A DNA stretch of 64,000 bases from an uncultured Saprospiraceae bacterium (GCA_937928045.1 CALFWO010000021.1:18856-82855); one strand, 5' to 3'; positions 43,460 to 52,916 are shown, counted from the first letter of the stretch. Translations and numbers: made by a program. The notes: generated by a model from the sequence alone, not told the origin.

Positions 43460-44656
43460 ATGAAACATCTTGCGCTTTTAATTTCACTTGTAATACTTAC
43501 ATCAACTACATCCAATATTTTGGCTTGTAGTATGTATAAGATAACTAAGGATGGGAAGACTATAGTTGGAAATAATGAAGATTGGCTAAGTCCCAATAAT
43601 CAATTTTGGTTTGAAAGTGGCACAAAAACCCAACTAGGAGTGATGTATATGGGGCAACTAGATAATTTTGCTCAAGGTGCTATTAATGAAGCGGGATTAG
43701 TTTTTGATGGTTTTTTCGAACCAATATATTTACCCGTAAACAATACTGCTGGAAAATTAGAAATTCCAATTGCCGAAGCTCTAAGGAATGTAATGCAATC
43801 TATGACCCAGGTCGAAGAAGTTAAGGCCTACTTGGAAACTATTAATTTATCGACTTTAACTCAAAGTATGCTTGTCTTTGTGGATAGATCTGGAACATAT
43901 TTAATGGTAGAAGGAGATGAAATTTTTATAGGAGACGAGTCTGAAAAAACTTTTTCCAACTTCTATTACTCACAGATTGAAGATGTAGATAGTGTAAATA
44001 TTGATTATTATCAAAACGGACGAAAATTTATTAATTCTTCAAATGGACAAGCCACTCTGAACTATTGTGGAGATGTAATGAATAAATTCGCGCAAGCCAA
44101 AAACAAATTAGCTGCAACACAATACACCACTATTTATGATTTAGAGCAATTAATAATAAGAGTTTATCTCTTTAACGATCATTCAGATTTTATAGAAATT
44201 GATTTAAAAAAGGAACTTAAGGAAGGTAATCATAAGATCATGATTCCAGAATTATTCCCTAAAGGATCGATTGGTTATAGACATTTCGAAAAATATAATA
44301 ATGAAAATCATCCAACCTTTTTTATAGAAGAATTGATAGGAAATGAAAAATTCTCCGAAGAAGAATTCAACGCTATGGGATTTTCAGAAATTTTAAAGCC
44401 AATTGGAAATGATTGGTTAATAAATAAAAAAAATGCGGATGCTGCAATTAAAGTATTCCAATACGGAATTACTTTAATGCCTAACAACTCAAATCTCTAT
44501 GACAGACTTGGCGAGGCCTATTTTAAAAATAAGAATTGGAATAAGTCTATAATACATTTCGCCAAATCGTTAGTTCTGAATCCAGAAAACACAAATGCCA
44601 TATTGAGAATTTCAAAAATTTATCAGTTGAAAATGGAGTCAGAAGTTATGGACTGA
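43460..44656 (+). CDS. Secreted Ntn-type amide hydrolase with C-terminal TPR
   Basis: 398 residues. The signal peptide ends at about Ala22, directly before Cys23 (ILACSMYK), the expected N-terminal nucleophile of the linear amide C-N hydrolase (choloylglycine/penicillin V acylase) family; cleavage there would expose it. Family residues follow as VGNNEDW (36-42) and GAINEAGLVFDGF (72-84). The Ntn domain covers about 23-240. Two tetratricopeptide repeats (about 330-395, NADAAIKVFQYGITLMPNNS, positions near 325-344) end the protein. The substrate is unknown. Codon use and AT-richness are somewhat higher than in neighbours. Monocistronic. Confidence 0.75.
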   Translation: MKHLALLISLVILTSTTSNILACSMYKITKDGKTIVGNNEDWLSPNNQFWFESGTKTQLGVMYMGQLDNFAQGAINEAGLVFDGFFEPIYLPVNNTAGKLEIPIAEALRNVMQSMTQVEEVKAYLETINLSTLTQSMLVFVDRSGTYLMVEGDEIFIGDESEKTFSNFYYSQIEDVDSVNIDYYQNGRKFINSSNGQATLNYCGDVMNKFAQAKNKLAATQYTTIYDLEQLIIRVYLFNDHSDFIEIDLKKELKEGNHKIMIPELFPKGSIGYRHFEKYNNENHPTFFIEELIGNEKFSEEEFNAMGFSEILKPIGNDWLINKKNADAAIKVFQYGITLMPNNSNLYDRLGEAYFKNKNWNKSIIHFAKSLVLNPENTNAILRISKIYQLKMESEVMD

Positions 44657-44723
44657 TATTAATTTGAATACCTTTGCCAAGAATTGGATTTTTTTGAAGA
44701 ACTGTATGTTAAAAAACACTCCG

Positions 44724-45290
44724 CTAAATACCTTGATCCTCATTCAACGCTTGAGCAAACTCAAACAAAGAAGCATACCTGCCATCCACAGGATAATCTG
44801 TCAATAACTCAACATCCTCGGCTTTACCTTCAATCAAAATACATTTCATCCCTAAGGCTTTTCCGAATTCCATGTCGCTGTGGGAATCTCCGACCATGAT
44901 AGATTTACTAAAATCAATTTCAGGAAAATCTTTTTTTGCTTGATGCCCCATTCCAACCGCGGGTTTTCGGCATGGAGAATTCGTATCTGCAAGATCTGGA
45001 CAATGATAATATTTATGAATTCGAGCATGAAATTTCTTCAACTCTAAAGCGATATAATTGTGAACAGCAGTTAATTGTTCTGGTGTCGTCAATCCTTTTG
45101 AGATTCCCGCCTGATTGGTGACCACAACTATTTTACTGAAGTAATAATTAAAAGATGCGATGGCTTGCCTGCAGCCGGGCGTGAGTTTTAAGTCTTCAAT
45201 TTTAGAAATATACTGTCCTGGAATACGCTCATTGATCACGCCGTCACGATCCAAAAATAAAGTCCAAGTTTTATCTATAGCTTCAAACAC
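44724..45290 (-). CDS. gmhB: D-glycero-D-manno-heptose 1,7-bisphosphate phosphatase-like HAD enzyme
   Basis: HAD-IIIA phosphatase with FLDRDGVIN (Asp14 nucleophile, Asp16) and VVTNQAGISKG, and GDSHSDMEFGKALG at the C-terminal side. GmhB removes a phosphate in the synthesis of ADP-heptose. The zinc loop is reduced: HCPDLADTNSPCRKP has two Cys but lacks the CPHH and CxC forms of typical GmhB, so metal binding may be weakened. The start is GTG at 45290, directly abutting the gmhA stop (45291); this gives MFEAIDKTWTLFLD. The pairing with gmhA supports the heptose role. Confidence 0.85.
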   Translation of the reverse strand: MFEAIDKTWTLFLDRDGVINERIPGQYISKIEDLKLTPGCRQAIASFNYYFSKIVVVTNQAGISKGLTTPEQLTAVHNYIALELKKFHARIHKYYHCPDLADTNSPCRKPAVGMGHQAKKDFPEIDFSKSIMVGDSHSDMEFGKALGMKCILIEGKAEDVELLTDYPVDGRYASLFEFAQALNEDQGI

Positions 45291-45863
45291 TTATGCAAAA
45301 ATTTTAGCTTCAACAATTTCGCAAATCGCATGACCAATCATGATATGAGATTCTTGAATTCTTGGCGTATCTGTTGATGGAATATTAATCAATATATCCA
45401 CTTTATCCTTCATCGCTCCTCCACTCGCTCCAGTAAAACCAATGATAACCATGCCTAACTTTCTTCCTTGCTCAATCGCTTTAATGATATTCAAACTATT
45501 TCCGGATGTAGACAAAGCAAATAGTACATCTCCATTTTTTCCCATACCTTCCAGCTGTCGCGCATAAATTTCTGAAAAGTCAAAATCATTTCCAATCGCA
45601 GTTAAGGCGGAAGTATTTACATGTAAAGCTTCGGCATAAAGCCCAGGGCGATCCAAATAAAATCTTCCTGACAATTCACAAGACAAGTGTTGTGCATCTG
45701 CCGCTGAGCCGCCATTTCCGCAAAAGAGAATTTTACCATCCGCCTTCAAGGATTTAATCATTAGTTCTGCGGCTTGCGCAGCGCGTTCTTGCAGATCGGT
45801 ATCGGCTAGCACCGCTTGCTTCACGGCTATACTTCCTTCAATCGTAGATTTTATTTTGTCCAT
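45291..45863 (-). CDS. gmhA: Sedoheptulose 7-phosphate isomerase (SIS domain)
   Basis: Converts sedoheptulose 7-phosphate to D-glycero-D-manno-heptose 7-phosphate, first step of heptose synthesis for lipopolysaccharide or glycoprotein. The SIS domain shows FCGNGGSAADAQHLSCEL (47-64) with the zinc/catalytic His, SALTAIGNDFDFSEIY, and SGNSLNIIKAIEQG. Length of 190 is standard. It is directly followed by gmhB and preceded, 45 bases upstream, by a GT2 gene, forming one envelope-sugar cluster. SIS proteins DiaA or LpcA are alternatives; context favours GmhA. Confidence 0.92.
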   Translation of the reverse strand: MDKIKSTIEGSIAVKQAVLADTDLQERAAQAAELMIKSLKADGKILFCGNGGSAADAQHLSCELSGRFYLDRPGLYAEALHVNTSALTAIGNDFDFSEIYARQLEGMGKNGDVLFALSTSGNSLNIIKAIEQGRKLGMVIIGFTGASGGAMKDKVDILINIPSTDTPRIQESHIMIGHAICEIVEAKIFA

Positions 45864-45908
45864 TGTTGACTTTTTATTCCTGTGGGCTAAATTTCCTTTC
45901 AGGAATTT

Positions 45909-46901
45909 CTAAGAAGGATAATCATTAGCGGCAGGATCAATTCCAAGTATTTTAAATTTAAATAAATCAGTAATAAATCCGACGCCATAAGCATTCAATT
46001 GTATGAACGCCGCTAGAATACTTACTAGCGCTACTGACAAGTTTTTCTCATTAATCAATGCATCTATGAATAGGCCAGATGTCCAAAGCACAAGCGGCAA
46101 ACAAATGTAAATATATGGCGCGCCTAAAAACAAACTGACTAGACAGGTCATGCAATAAAGTAAAAATACAAATGGAAACCAGTGCATGATTTTCAATTGA
46201 TCAGGATAAAATCGATAAACATTAATTCTACTGCGACCAAAGAAATGCAGCTGATTATAGAAACGACGCAAATCTGTTCTTCGCTTGTGGTAAACAAATG
46301 CATCAGGTATCAAATCTGTCTTGTAACCGGCTTTAATAATTCGAAGTGAATATTCAAGGTCTTCTCCTAATCTTGGAATTTTGTAACCGCCTAAATCTTT
46401 ATATACTTTTTTACTGATGCCCATATTGAAACTTCTGGGCTGAAATTTTCCGATGTGATTTTTTCTACCGCGAATTCCGCCTGTGGTAAATAAAGAGGTC
46501 ATCACATAAGAAATTGCTTTTTGAATAATAGTAAAAGAGGGATGCGCAGCATCCGGACCTCCGAAAGCATCTAACTCAGATTCTTCTAATCGTTTGTCAA
46601 TTGCCGAAAGGTAATGATCTGGTAGAATCACATCTGAATCCAGAACAATGAAATAGTCTCCTTTGGCGCGTTCAAAACCAAAATTCCTGGCGAAACCTTG
46701 ACCTCCATTTTCTTTGAAAAAGTACCGGACAGCCAGACGGTCGCTGAATGCTTCTACTTCTTTATCTCCTTTAATCTTAGAACCATCTTCTATGACCAAT
46801 ACTTCAAAGTTGGTAATGGATTGTCGACACAGACTTTCGAGTAATTCTCGAATTTCTTCTGGGCGATTGTATAATGGTATGATAAAGGAATAAAAACGCA
46901 A
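45909..46901 (-). CDS. Family 2 glycosyltransferase with C-terminal membrane segments
   Basis: 330 residues, GT-A fold: FIIPLYNRPEEIRELLESL (6-24), EDGSK, and the DxD-type metal site VLDSDVILPD (about 91-100). A second acidic motif GEDLEYSLRII (about 194-204) is the usual ED base. Hydrophobic segments at about 235-258, 262-283 and 292-310 anchor it. Acceptor is unknown; the position beside gmhA/gmhB suggests surface polysaccharide or glycoprotein synthesis. Confidence 0.87.
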   Translation of the reverse strand: MRFYSFIIPLYNRPEEIRELLESLCRQSITNFEVLVIEDGSKIKGDKEVEAFSDRLAVRYFFKENGGQGFARNFGFERAKGDYFIVLDSDVILPDHYLSAIDKRLEESELDAFGGPDAAHPSFTIIQKAISYVMTSLFTTGGIRGRKNHIGKFQPRSFNMGISKKVYKDLGGYKIPRLGEDLEYSLRIIKAGYKTDLIPDAFVYHKRRTDLRRFYNQLHFFGRSRINVYRFYPDQLKIMHWFPFVFLLYCMTCLVSLFLGAPYIYICLPLVLWTSGLFIDALINEKNLSVALVSILAAFIQLNAYGVGFITDLFKFKILGIDPAANDYPS

Positions 46902-46960
46902 ATGCCTTAATTTTGGGTAAAATTAGGAATAGGAAGGAGAATAGTAAACCTTAGAGCTGA

Positions 46961-47953
46961 TTAGTTTGAAGTTCTTGCAGTTTCAGGAGTTTTCTTGGCT
47001 ACTTTACGAGGATCAAATCCTTTTTTCTCTGCAATCAAGTAGTGGTTACGACCTTCGGAGTTTCGAACGATAATCTCTGCCAAGAATCCGCCGACAAACA
47101 ATTGAGTTCCAAGAATCAAAGTTAGAATTCCGAAATAAAACAATGGGCGATCAGCTATTCCAAACTCTGAATAGATCAATTTCATGATACTTAGGTAGAA
47201 TAGTATTCCAAAGCCGATTAGAAAGAACAAAACGCCAATTGTTCCTAAGAAATGCATTGGTTTTTTACCAAATTTTCCAACGAAAGTAATGGACGCCAAA
47301 TCCAAAAATCCGTTGATAAATCTATTCCAGCCAAACTTCGTTACGCCGTATTTTCTCGCCTGATGGGCCACTACTTTTTCTCCAATCTTAGTAAAGCCTG
47401 ACCACTTGGCCATAACCGGAATGTAGCGGTGCATCTCACCATAGACTTCTACAGACTTGACCACTTTATTCGCATAAGCCTTTAGTCCACAATTGAAGTC
47501 ATTCAAATGAACACCACTAACTTTTCTAGTTACCCAATTGAAAAATTTTGTTGGTATCGTCTTCGATAATGGATCAAATCGCTTTTTTTTCCATCCACTC
47601 ACTAAATCAAATCCGTCCTCCTTGATCATTTTGTACAATCCTGGTATCTCATCCGGACTGTCTTGCATATCAGCATCCATAGTAATAACGACATCTCCAA
47701 TAGCGTCTTGAAATCCAGTATTCAATGCTGCTGATTTTCCATAGTTACGGCGGAACTTAATCCCCTTAACACTAGGATATTTTATCTGAAGATCCTCAAT
47801 GACATTCCAAGAATTGTCATTGGAGCCATCATCGACCATAATAACTTCATAAGAGAAATTATTGGCCTTCATCACCCGATCAATCCATGCAGTTAATTCC
47901 GGCAAGGATTCATCTTCGTTGAACAAGGGTACTATGACTGATATATCAAGCAT
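46961..47953 (-). CDS. DPM1/ArnC-type family 2 glycosyltransferase
   Basis: 330 residues. The catalytic domain shows VIVPLFNEDESLPELTAWI (5-23), DDGSNDNSW, RRNYGKSAALNTGF and the metal site TMDADMQDSP (about 90-99). Two C-terminal membrane spans (about 232-257 and 266-290) and a cytoplasmic tail complete the pattern of polyprenyl-phosphate glycosyltransferases. It probably charges a lipid carrier with a sugar for surface glycan. In Bacteroidota this gene often sits beside DUF4199 and dihydroorotase genes, as here. Confidence 0.9.
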   Translation of the reverse strand: MLDISVIVPLFNEDESLPELTAWIDRVMKANNFSYEVIMVDDGSNDNSWNVIEDLQIKYPSVKGIKFRRNYGKSAALNTGFQDAIGDVVITMDADMQDSPDEIPGLYKMIKEDGFDLVSGWKKKRFDPLSKTIPTKFFNWVTRKVSGVHLNDFNCGLKAYANKVVKSVEVYGEMHRYIPVMAKWSGFTKIGEKVVAHQARKYGVTKFGWNRFINGFLDLASITFVGKFGKKPMHFLGTIGVLFFLIGFGILFYLSIMKLIYSEFGIADRPLFYFGILTLILGTQLFVGGFLAEIIVRNSEGRNHYLIAEKKGFDPRKVAKKTPETARTSN

Positions 47954-48040
47954 GATAAGAAAACGTAATATAAGGGCAATTAGTTACTTTTTCGAGACTA
48001 GACCTTTGCGCTTTAAGAAATAATTAGGCAGAAATACCAA

Positions 48041-48529
48041 TCATTTTTGTTTGATGAGCATTGCAAGGATCAATGACAGGATAAATCCATAGATGGCACC
48101 CATAAAATATCTTTTAACGCAATAGCCCACGCCAATCTCCGCTGAAGTGGCTTCCATGGATTCTAGTGCTTTTCTGGCATCAGATCCAGCCGGAAAGGTC
48201 AAGGCTTTCTCTTTCATCAAAAGTACCTGAATATCAAATAGTTGAGCGTCCGCATTGTAAATCCAATAGAAAAATAGATAGTAGATAAAATTAGCGACAA
48301 GAAAAACCAAAAATGCAGCTTTCAACGCCTCTCTGAACTCAAGAACACCACCCTGCCTATTTTTCCACAACAAATTTACCGTCAGCATTGCCAAAAAGTA
48401 GTAAACCAGGGATCCCCAATTCAACACTTCTGATAGCATCGTGGTTTTGTCTATTTTATAAATGCCGAAGTAGGTCCCAACAGTTAAAAGTCCGGCAATT
48501 AAACCCGCAATAATGCTATCCTTGATCAT
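48041..48529 (-). CDS. DUF4199 family membrane protein
   Basis: 162 residues with four hydrophobic segments (about 5-25, 36-56, 70-93, 137-158). The sequence has GLLTVGTYFGIYKID near the start and LEFREALKAAFLVFLVANFIYY (positions 63-84) in the middle, typical of DUF4199, a family almost limited to Bacteroidota with no known function. Between the GT2 and dihydroorotase-like genes on the same strand with short gaps (87 and 26 bases), so an operon is likely. Confidence 0.82.
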   Translation of the reverse strand: MIKDSIIAGLIAGLLTVGTYFGIYKIDKTTMLSEVLNWGSLVYYFLAMLTVNLLWKNRQGGVLEFREALKAAFLVFLVANFIYYLFFYWIYNADAQLFDIQVLLMKEKALTFPAGSDARKALESMEATSAEIGVGYCVKRYFMGAIYGFILSLILAMLIKQK

Positions 48530-48555
48530 AATTAATTGAAAATGTATCGTAAGGA

Positions 48556-49821
48556 CTAAAAGTCCAAATAATGTTGATCTCTCAAAACTGTTCCCAGCGC
48601 TTTGCCTGTAAATTTAGTTCCTAAGAAAGGCGTATTCTGCGACTTTGATCGAATGTGTCCAGGGCCAAAAGTCCATTCTTCTTTCAAGCTAAAAATCGTA
48701 ATGTTGGCTTCCTCCCCTTCTTCAAGCTTAGGTAATGCTATTCCTAAAACGGTTCTAGGATTGATGGCAAAAAGTTGATGCACTTCGGTAGCATCGAGAC
48801 TACCTTCAAGCGCAGTATTGACTGTTGCAAAGCAAGTCTCTAGTCCAATAGATCCGAACTCAGCTCTTGGAAATTCTACAGCCTTGGCTTCCAATTCTAG
48901 CGGCTGATGATTTGAACTGACAAAGCTGATTTGCTGATTCTTTAGTCCCTTTATTAAAGCTTTACGATCCTTTTCTTTTCTAAGGACCGGTTTCACTTTC
49001 ACTTGAACATTGAAGGTACTCAATGCTTCATCATTCAATGCCAAATTCATTGCTGGCACCGAACAAGTGACAGATTGACCAGCTTTTTTTGCTGCAGCGA
49101 TTAATTTCAAACTTTCCGCGGAAGAGATATTGTTTACATGTAATTTTGAATCCGTGTAGTCCAATAAAGTAAGATCTCTTTGGAGCATCAACGTTTCAGA
49201 GATTTCCGGAACGCCTTTCATTCCAAGACTTGAACTAACAACACCTTCATGCATCTGTCCATCTTTGGACAAGGTCAAATCATTAGGGTGATTCATGACT
49301 AGGCCGTCAAAAGATTTTACGTAAAGCAATGCTCTTTGTAAAAGACCCGCATGTTGTAGTGCTTTGCCATCTGTAAAGCCGACTGCGCCGTGCTCGTGCA
49401 TATCATACAGCTCAGTAATTTCTTCCCCTTTGCAATTGACTGAAATGGCTCCCAATGGATAGATGTCAACCAAACTTTTGCCATTACTAGCAGTTAGGTA
49501 GTTGACTTCAGATTTAGAATGAACTGGCGGATTAGTATTGGGCATAGTTGCCAATGCGGTGAAACCTCCAGCTGCCGCAGCTGATTTCAAAGAATCGAGA
49601 TCTTCCCGGTGTTCATAACCTGGATCTCCAGACCTTGCTCCGACGTCCATCCATCCGATGGAAGCAAATGCTCCCCCAGCATCCACTGTTTGGGTGCTTT
49701 TAGTCGTTTCGATCTTAGCCTTGATAGCATTGATCTTTCCGTCCTTGATAAGGATATCTCTTGTCTTAAGATGATGTTTGGATTGCGGTGCCACGATCGT
49801 GGCTCTTTTTATCAGCAGCAT
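48556..49821 (-). CDS. Dihydroorotase homologue lacking metal ligands (PyrC'-like)
   Basis: 421 residues with the amidohydrolase fold: DGKINAIK, GWMDVGARSGDPGYEHREDL, GGFTALATMPNTNPP and NPRTVLGIALPKLEEGEEA. In active dihydroorotase the first strand reads DxHxHxRxPG; here His-x-His is replaced by Gly61 and Arg63. The later TPHHL motif is SVPAMNLAL, and the DHAPH aspartate is lost (SSNHQPLE). These are the metal and substrate residues, so catalysis is doubtful. Such inactive PyrC' proteins are known to assemble with aspartate transcarbamoylase in some bacteria. Database names would be 'dihydroorotase'. It heads the minus-strand cluster DHOase-DUF4199-GT2. A true PyrC should be elsewhere. Confidence 0.85.
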   Translation of the reverse strand: MLLIKRATIVAPQSKHHLKTRDILIKDGKINAIKAKIETTKSTQTVDAGGAFASIGWMDVGARSGDPGYEHREDLDSLKSAAAAGGFTALATMPNTNPPVHSKSEVNYLTASNGKSLVDIYPLGAISVNCKGEEITELYDMHEHGAVGFTDGKALQHAGLLQRALLYVKSFDGLVMNHPNDLTLSKDGQMHEGVVSSSLGMKGVPEISETLMLQRDLTLLDYTDSKLHVNNISSAESLKLIAAAKKAGQSVTCSVPAMNLALNDEALSTFNVQVKVKPVLRKEKDRKALIKGLKNQQISFVSSNHQPLELEAKAVEFPRAEFGSIGLETCFATVNTALEGSLDATEVHQLFAINPRTVLGIALPKLEEGEEANITIFSLKEEWTFGPGHIRSKSQNTPFLGTKFTGKALGTVLRDQHYLDF

Positions 49822-49847
49822 GTATTCAGGTCATTTTTTGCTGAACG

Positions 49848-49855
49848 CAAAAGTA
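49848..49855 (-). promoter_or_regulatory. Possible -7 element of the dihydroorotase-like cluster
   Basis: TACTTTTG on the minus strand (49855-49848) matches TAnnTTTG, 26 bases before the ATG. No -33 TTTG at normal distance. Confidence 0.4.
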
Positions 49856-50016
49856 ACTAAAAAATGGTTTTCTTCGGTGTTTTAAATCTTGCTCTTGCCA
49901 AATTCACACGAACTCAATTCTCAATTTTCGAGAAAAGTTTCAACCAAATTCTCATTTTTCAAAAATAAATTCCAGCTCAAAATTTGATACATTTAAATAA
50001 TCAAATCAAAAGAACC

Positions 50017-50784
50017 ATGATTAATTTGAAATCAAGCCTTCTTGCGTTCTTCACAAAAAACTTGTTACCAGCACTTTGTGGAATTTTCCTTTTGACATCT
50101 TGTGCTCCTAGATATTATGCCCCAAGTACGCAACATGTCCCTTTGTTATCCGAAAAAGGCGAATTGAGTATCACCGGATCCATTGGTGAATATCAAAAGG
50201 AAACGAATGCATCTTATGCTTTGACAGACCACATTGGTATAATAGGATATTTGGGGTCTTTTGGAGTGAAGAATGATAATACCGAATCAAAAGGCAGATC
50301 TGCAAATACTTTCCATTTAGGTGCTGGATATTTCACTCCAATTAAAGGTCATTTCATTTTTGAATCTTACGGCTCACTTGGCTTTGGAAAATTAATAAAT
50401 GACTTTTCTTTCAACAATGATTCCAATAATACTTATTCAACTACCGGACGTTTAGAGGCCGGCGTTTTTTCTTTAGGGCTTCAAAACAACCTTGGATTTA
50501 AGTCCAAATACTTTTCGGTTATTTTTAACACAAAATTATCTTCGACTAACTACCAGAATATATCTGGTGACCTCGTTTTCCAAAGTGAAGATCAAATTAA
50601 GTATTTAAAAGAAAATAAAAATCAGCTATTTTTTGAAACAGGACTGACAGTTAGAGGAGGTCATAAAAATGTACAAGTTCAAGTTCAAGCTGGTCGTAGT
50701 TTTAGTTTAACAAATATTGAATTTTACAGAGAAGATTTATTGCTCACTTTAGGCCTCAATTTAAGATTGATTACAAAAAAATAA
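50017..50784 (+). CDS. Lipoprotein with outer-membrane-like beta strands, unknown function
   Basis: 255 residues from ATG 50017 (MINLKSSLLAFFTK); the frame is open up to a TTG at 49984 but the ATG gives the better signal peptide. Lipobox LLTSCAPRYY. The mature part has repeated amphipathic strands (GELSITGSIGEYQKETNASYAL, positions 42-63 approx., HLGAGYFTPIKGHFIFESYGS, LLLTLGLNLRL at the end) as in small beta-barrel or OmpA-like proteins. No family is recognised. Divergent from the dihydroorotase-like gene. Confidence 0.65.
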   Translation: MINLKSSLLAFFTKNLLPALCGIFLLTSCAPRYYAPSTQHVPLLSEKGELSITGSIGEYQKETNASYALTDHIGIIGYLGSFGVKNDNTESKGRSANTFHLGAGYFTPIKGHFIFESYGSLGFGKLINDFSFNNDSNNTYSTTGRLEAGVFSLGLQNNLGFKSKYFSVIFNTKLSSTNYQNISGDLVFQSEDQIKYLKENKNQLFFETGLTVRGGHKNVQVQVQAGRSFSLTNIEFYREDLLLTLGLNLRLITKK

Positions 50785-50835
50785 ATTGTCCCAAAAAAGA
50801 ATGCTGTTTAATTCAACTCTGGCAACTAAATTTAA

Positions 50836-52866
50836 TTAATCTTTCAGGAATCGGATCAATAAACTTTCTAAGCCTAAAAAAATAAGTGCGAAGATGATGC
50901 ACCAGCGCCACAGGGTTAATCCTTGGCTTTGGGTTCCAACTAGCTGAGAGAGATCAGCTCTTGAAACATTTTCTAATATCCTCATATTCGAACCAAGTTG
51001 TTCTGATAAATCGCTCGTATTGTAATAAGACAAATTGGATTCTCTTCGGTCCAAATTAAACCCAAAAACGCCCAATTGCTTTTCACTTTCTAATTCTAAA
51101 TTATAGAATCCCGCTTGGTCCATTTCGTTGCCCAATCCAAGCAGTACTGCGTTACCAACCACTTGTTGTTCGGGAATGAATGCTCCTTGATTTCCGCTAA
51201 GCTTATACACCAATTCTCCTTCAGAGATTCTGTTCTCTGTTACAATTTGATCATCTTTCCCGATGGTATATGCGATGCGCGTATCTTCTCCTCCAACGAT
51301 AGCAGCCTTGTATAAGAGCGGTATGAAAATCTCACCATTTCTGGAGAGATCATTATAATCTGTATTCAAGGGAGCTGCACATAAGAAAACATGGCCTTTT
51401 CCTTTTTTATATTTACCTAAAAAAGTAGCACCATCTCTAAAAGTCATAATTCGCTCCTCTCCCCTTCCACTCAAGCGCGAAAGTTTAAAAGCAGATTTTA
51501 CATTGGGTAAAGTGATGTTCGCATTTTGTCTTTCAAATACATCTCGGAAAATAAACTCTTCGGTATTAACATCAGCCACTTGTTTATTCGCCTTTTCAAA
51601 ACTTTGCAAAGTGTTTACACCCAATTCCGTTAAGAATCGACTGTATTGTTGAATATTAGCAGTGGCACCAGGAAAAATCATGATATTGCCACCATTTACC
51701 AAATATTGACTCAGTTCATTTTCTAGTCCAGAACTTATCGTTGATAGATCATCGAGAATGATAAGTTTATACTCACCAAAGCTACTATAATCCAATTGAT
51801 TCGTACGTTGACTGGTCAATTCAAAATAAGGTAATCCTTGATATCCGGCTTTTAGATAACTGTTCACCGATCCATTTTGAATAGACAATACCTTTATTTT
51901 TTCGGCTACTTTATAAGTGAAAAAATATTTATCATCAAATTGCACTGGGTAATCGGTAATTTCTAAAGTCGCCTTATGCCAACCAGTTTTTAATACGGTC
52001 AAATTAATGGTATCGGTAATAGAGGATCTAGCCGGAATCTTAATTGTTCCTATTGGTTTAACTTGTCCTTCTTCTTCAATAGTTAATCGAACATTCTCCG
52101 CTACTTCATCTGAATGATTTCTCAAGCGAACTACCAACTGGTTTGTTTGGCTAACCATCTGAATCGGTGCATCAAACCAAGCAGAATCAATGCTAATATT
52201 TTTTTCTTGAATGGACTGCAAAGGCGCTAAGTTCACTTCCAAGGTAGTATCTGAAAAATTAGTCAGATCAGTAATGTTTTTTTGAAAGTCAGAAAGCAAA
52301 TAAGTGGATTTGATATCTGCAGTGCCAGAGTTCAAGGCTTGTTGCTGTCGGGATAGAACTTGACTAATATTTCGAACCGCCGGAGAAGGTTTGATTTCAT
52401 CAATCATGCTAAGGGCATCCTCTTGCGACATTAGTCGCTGATGCTTTCCTTCAAAGTCATTGGTGATAATTTGAAAACGATCATCCACTTTGAATCCTGA
52501 AATGATTTCTCGAGCCTTCTGTTTAGCTTGATTAATCAAAGGCACATCTTCGCTCAGCGAATTCATTGAATTGGAATTGTCAATAAAAACACTAACTGCC
52601 CTCTGCCCAGTTTTAACTTCTCTATCCTGAGGAATAAATGGCTGAGCAAAAGCAAAAATGATGGCCGCAAATGCCAAGAGCCTCATCAATAGCACTAGAA
52701 AATTTTTAATCTTTCTTCGCGAATTGGTCTCTTCTTTGACCTCCTTCAAAAACTTCACATTGGTAAAGTAGACTTTCTTAAACCTTCTAAAATAAAATAG
52801 ATGGATCAAAACTGGAATGGCCAGTGCTCCTAAAGCCCAAAGAAATGAAGGAAATAAAAATTGCAT
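50836..52866 (-). CDS. BatA-like membrane protein with VWA domain
   Basis: 676 residues. N-terminal BatA domain with two membrane spans (about 8-24 and 57-77; FLFPSFLWALGALAIPVLIH is 3-22). A VWA domain follows with intact MIDAS DNSNSM (Asp96, Ser98, Ser100). Middle beta-rich CARDB-like parts (about 210-310) and a GATase-like segment (about 350-410; LIILDDLSTISSG) come next, and a last membrane span is at about 652-671. Function in Bacteroidota is unknown; relatives lie in the Bat aerotolerance clusters with MoxR, which is not here. It has a -7-like element upstream and is monocistronic. Confidence 0.87.
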   Translation of the reverse strand: MQFLFPSFLWALGALAIPVLIHLFYFRRFKKVYFTNVKFLKEVKEETNSRRKIKNFLVLLMRLLAFAAIIFAFAQPFIPQDREVKTGQRAVSVFIDNSNSMNSLSEDVPLINQAKQKAREIISGFKVDDRFQIITNDFEGKHQRLMSQEDALSMIDEIKPSPAVRNISQVLSRQQQALNSGTADIKSTYLLSDFQKNITDLTNFSDTTLEVNLAPLQSIQEKNISIDSAWFDAPIQMVSQTNQLVVRLRNHSDEVAENVRLTIEEEGQVKPIGTIKIPARSSITDTINLTVLKTGWHKATLEITDYPVQFDDKYFFTYKVAEKIKVLSIQNGSVNSYLKAGYQGLPYFELTSQRTNQLDYSSFGEYKLIILDDLSTISSGLENELSQYLVNGGNIMIFPGATANIQQYSRFLTELGVNTLQSFEKANKQVADVNTEEFIFRDVFERQNANITLPNVKSAFKLSRLSGRGEERIMTFRDGATFLGKYKKGKGHVFLCAAPLNTDYNDLSRNGEIFIPLLYKAAIVGGEDTRIAYTIGKDDQIVTENRISEGELVYKLSGNQGAFIPEQQVVGNAVLLGLGNEMDQAGFYNLELESEKQLGVFGFNLDRRESNLSYYNTSDLSEQLGSNMRILENVSRADLSQLVGTQSQGLTLWRWCIIFALIFLGLESLLIRFLKD

Positions 52867-52916
52867 AGTTATTGGGATGCCAATTGAATCACGGATTATT
52901 CCGCTCTAGCATTCGC

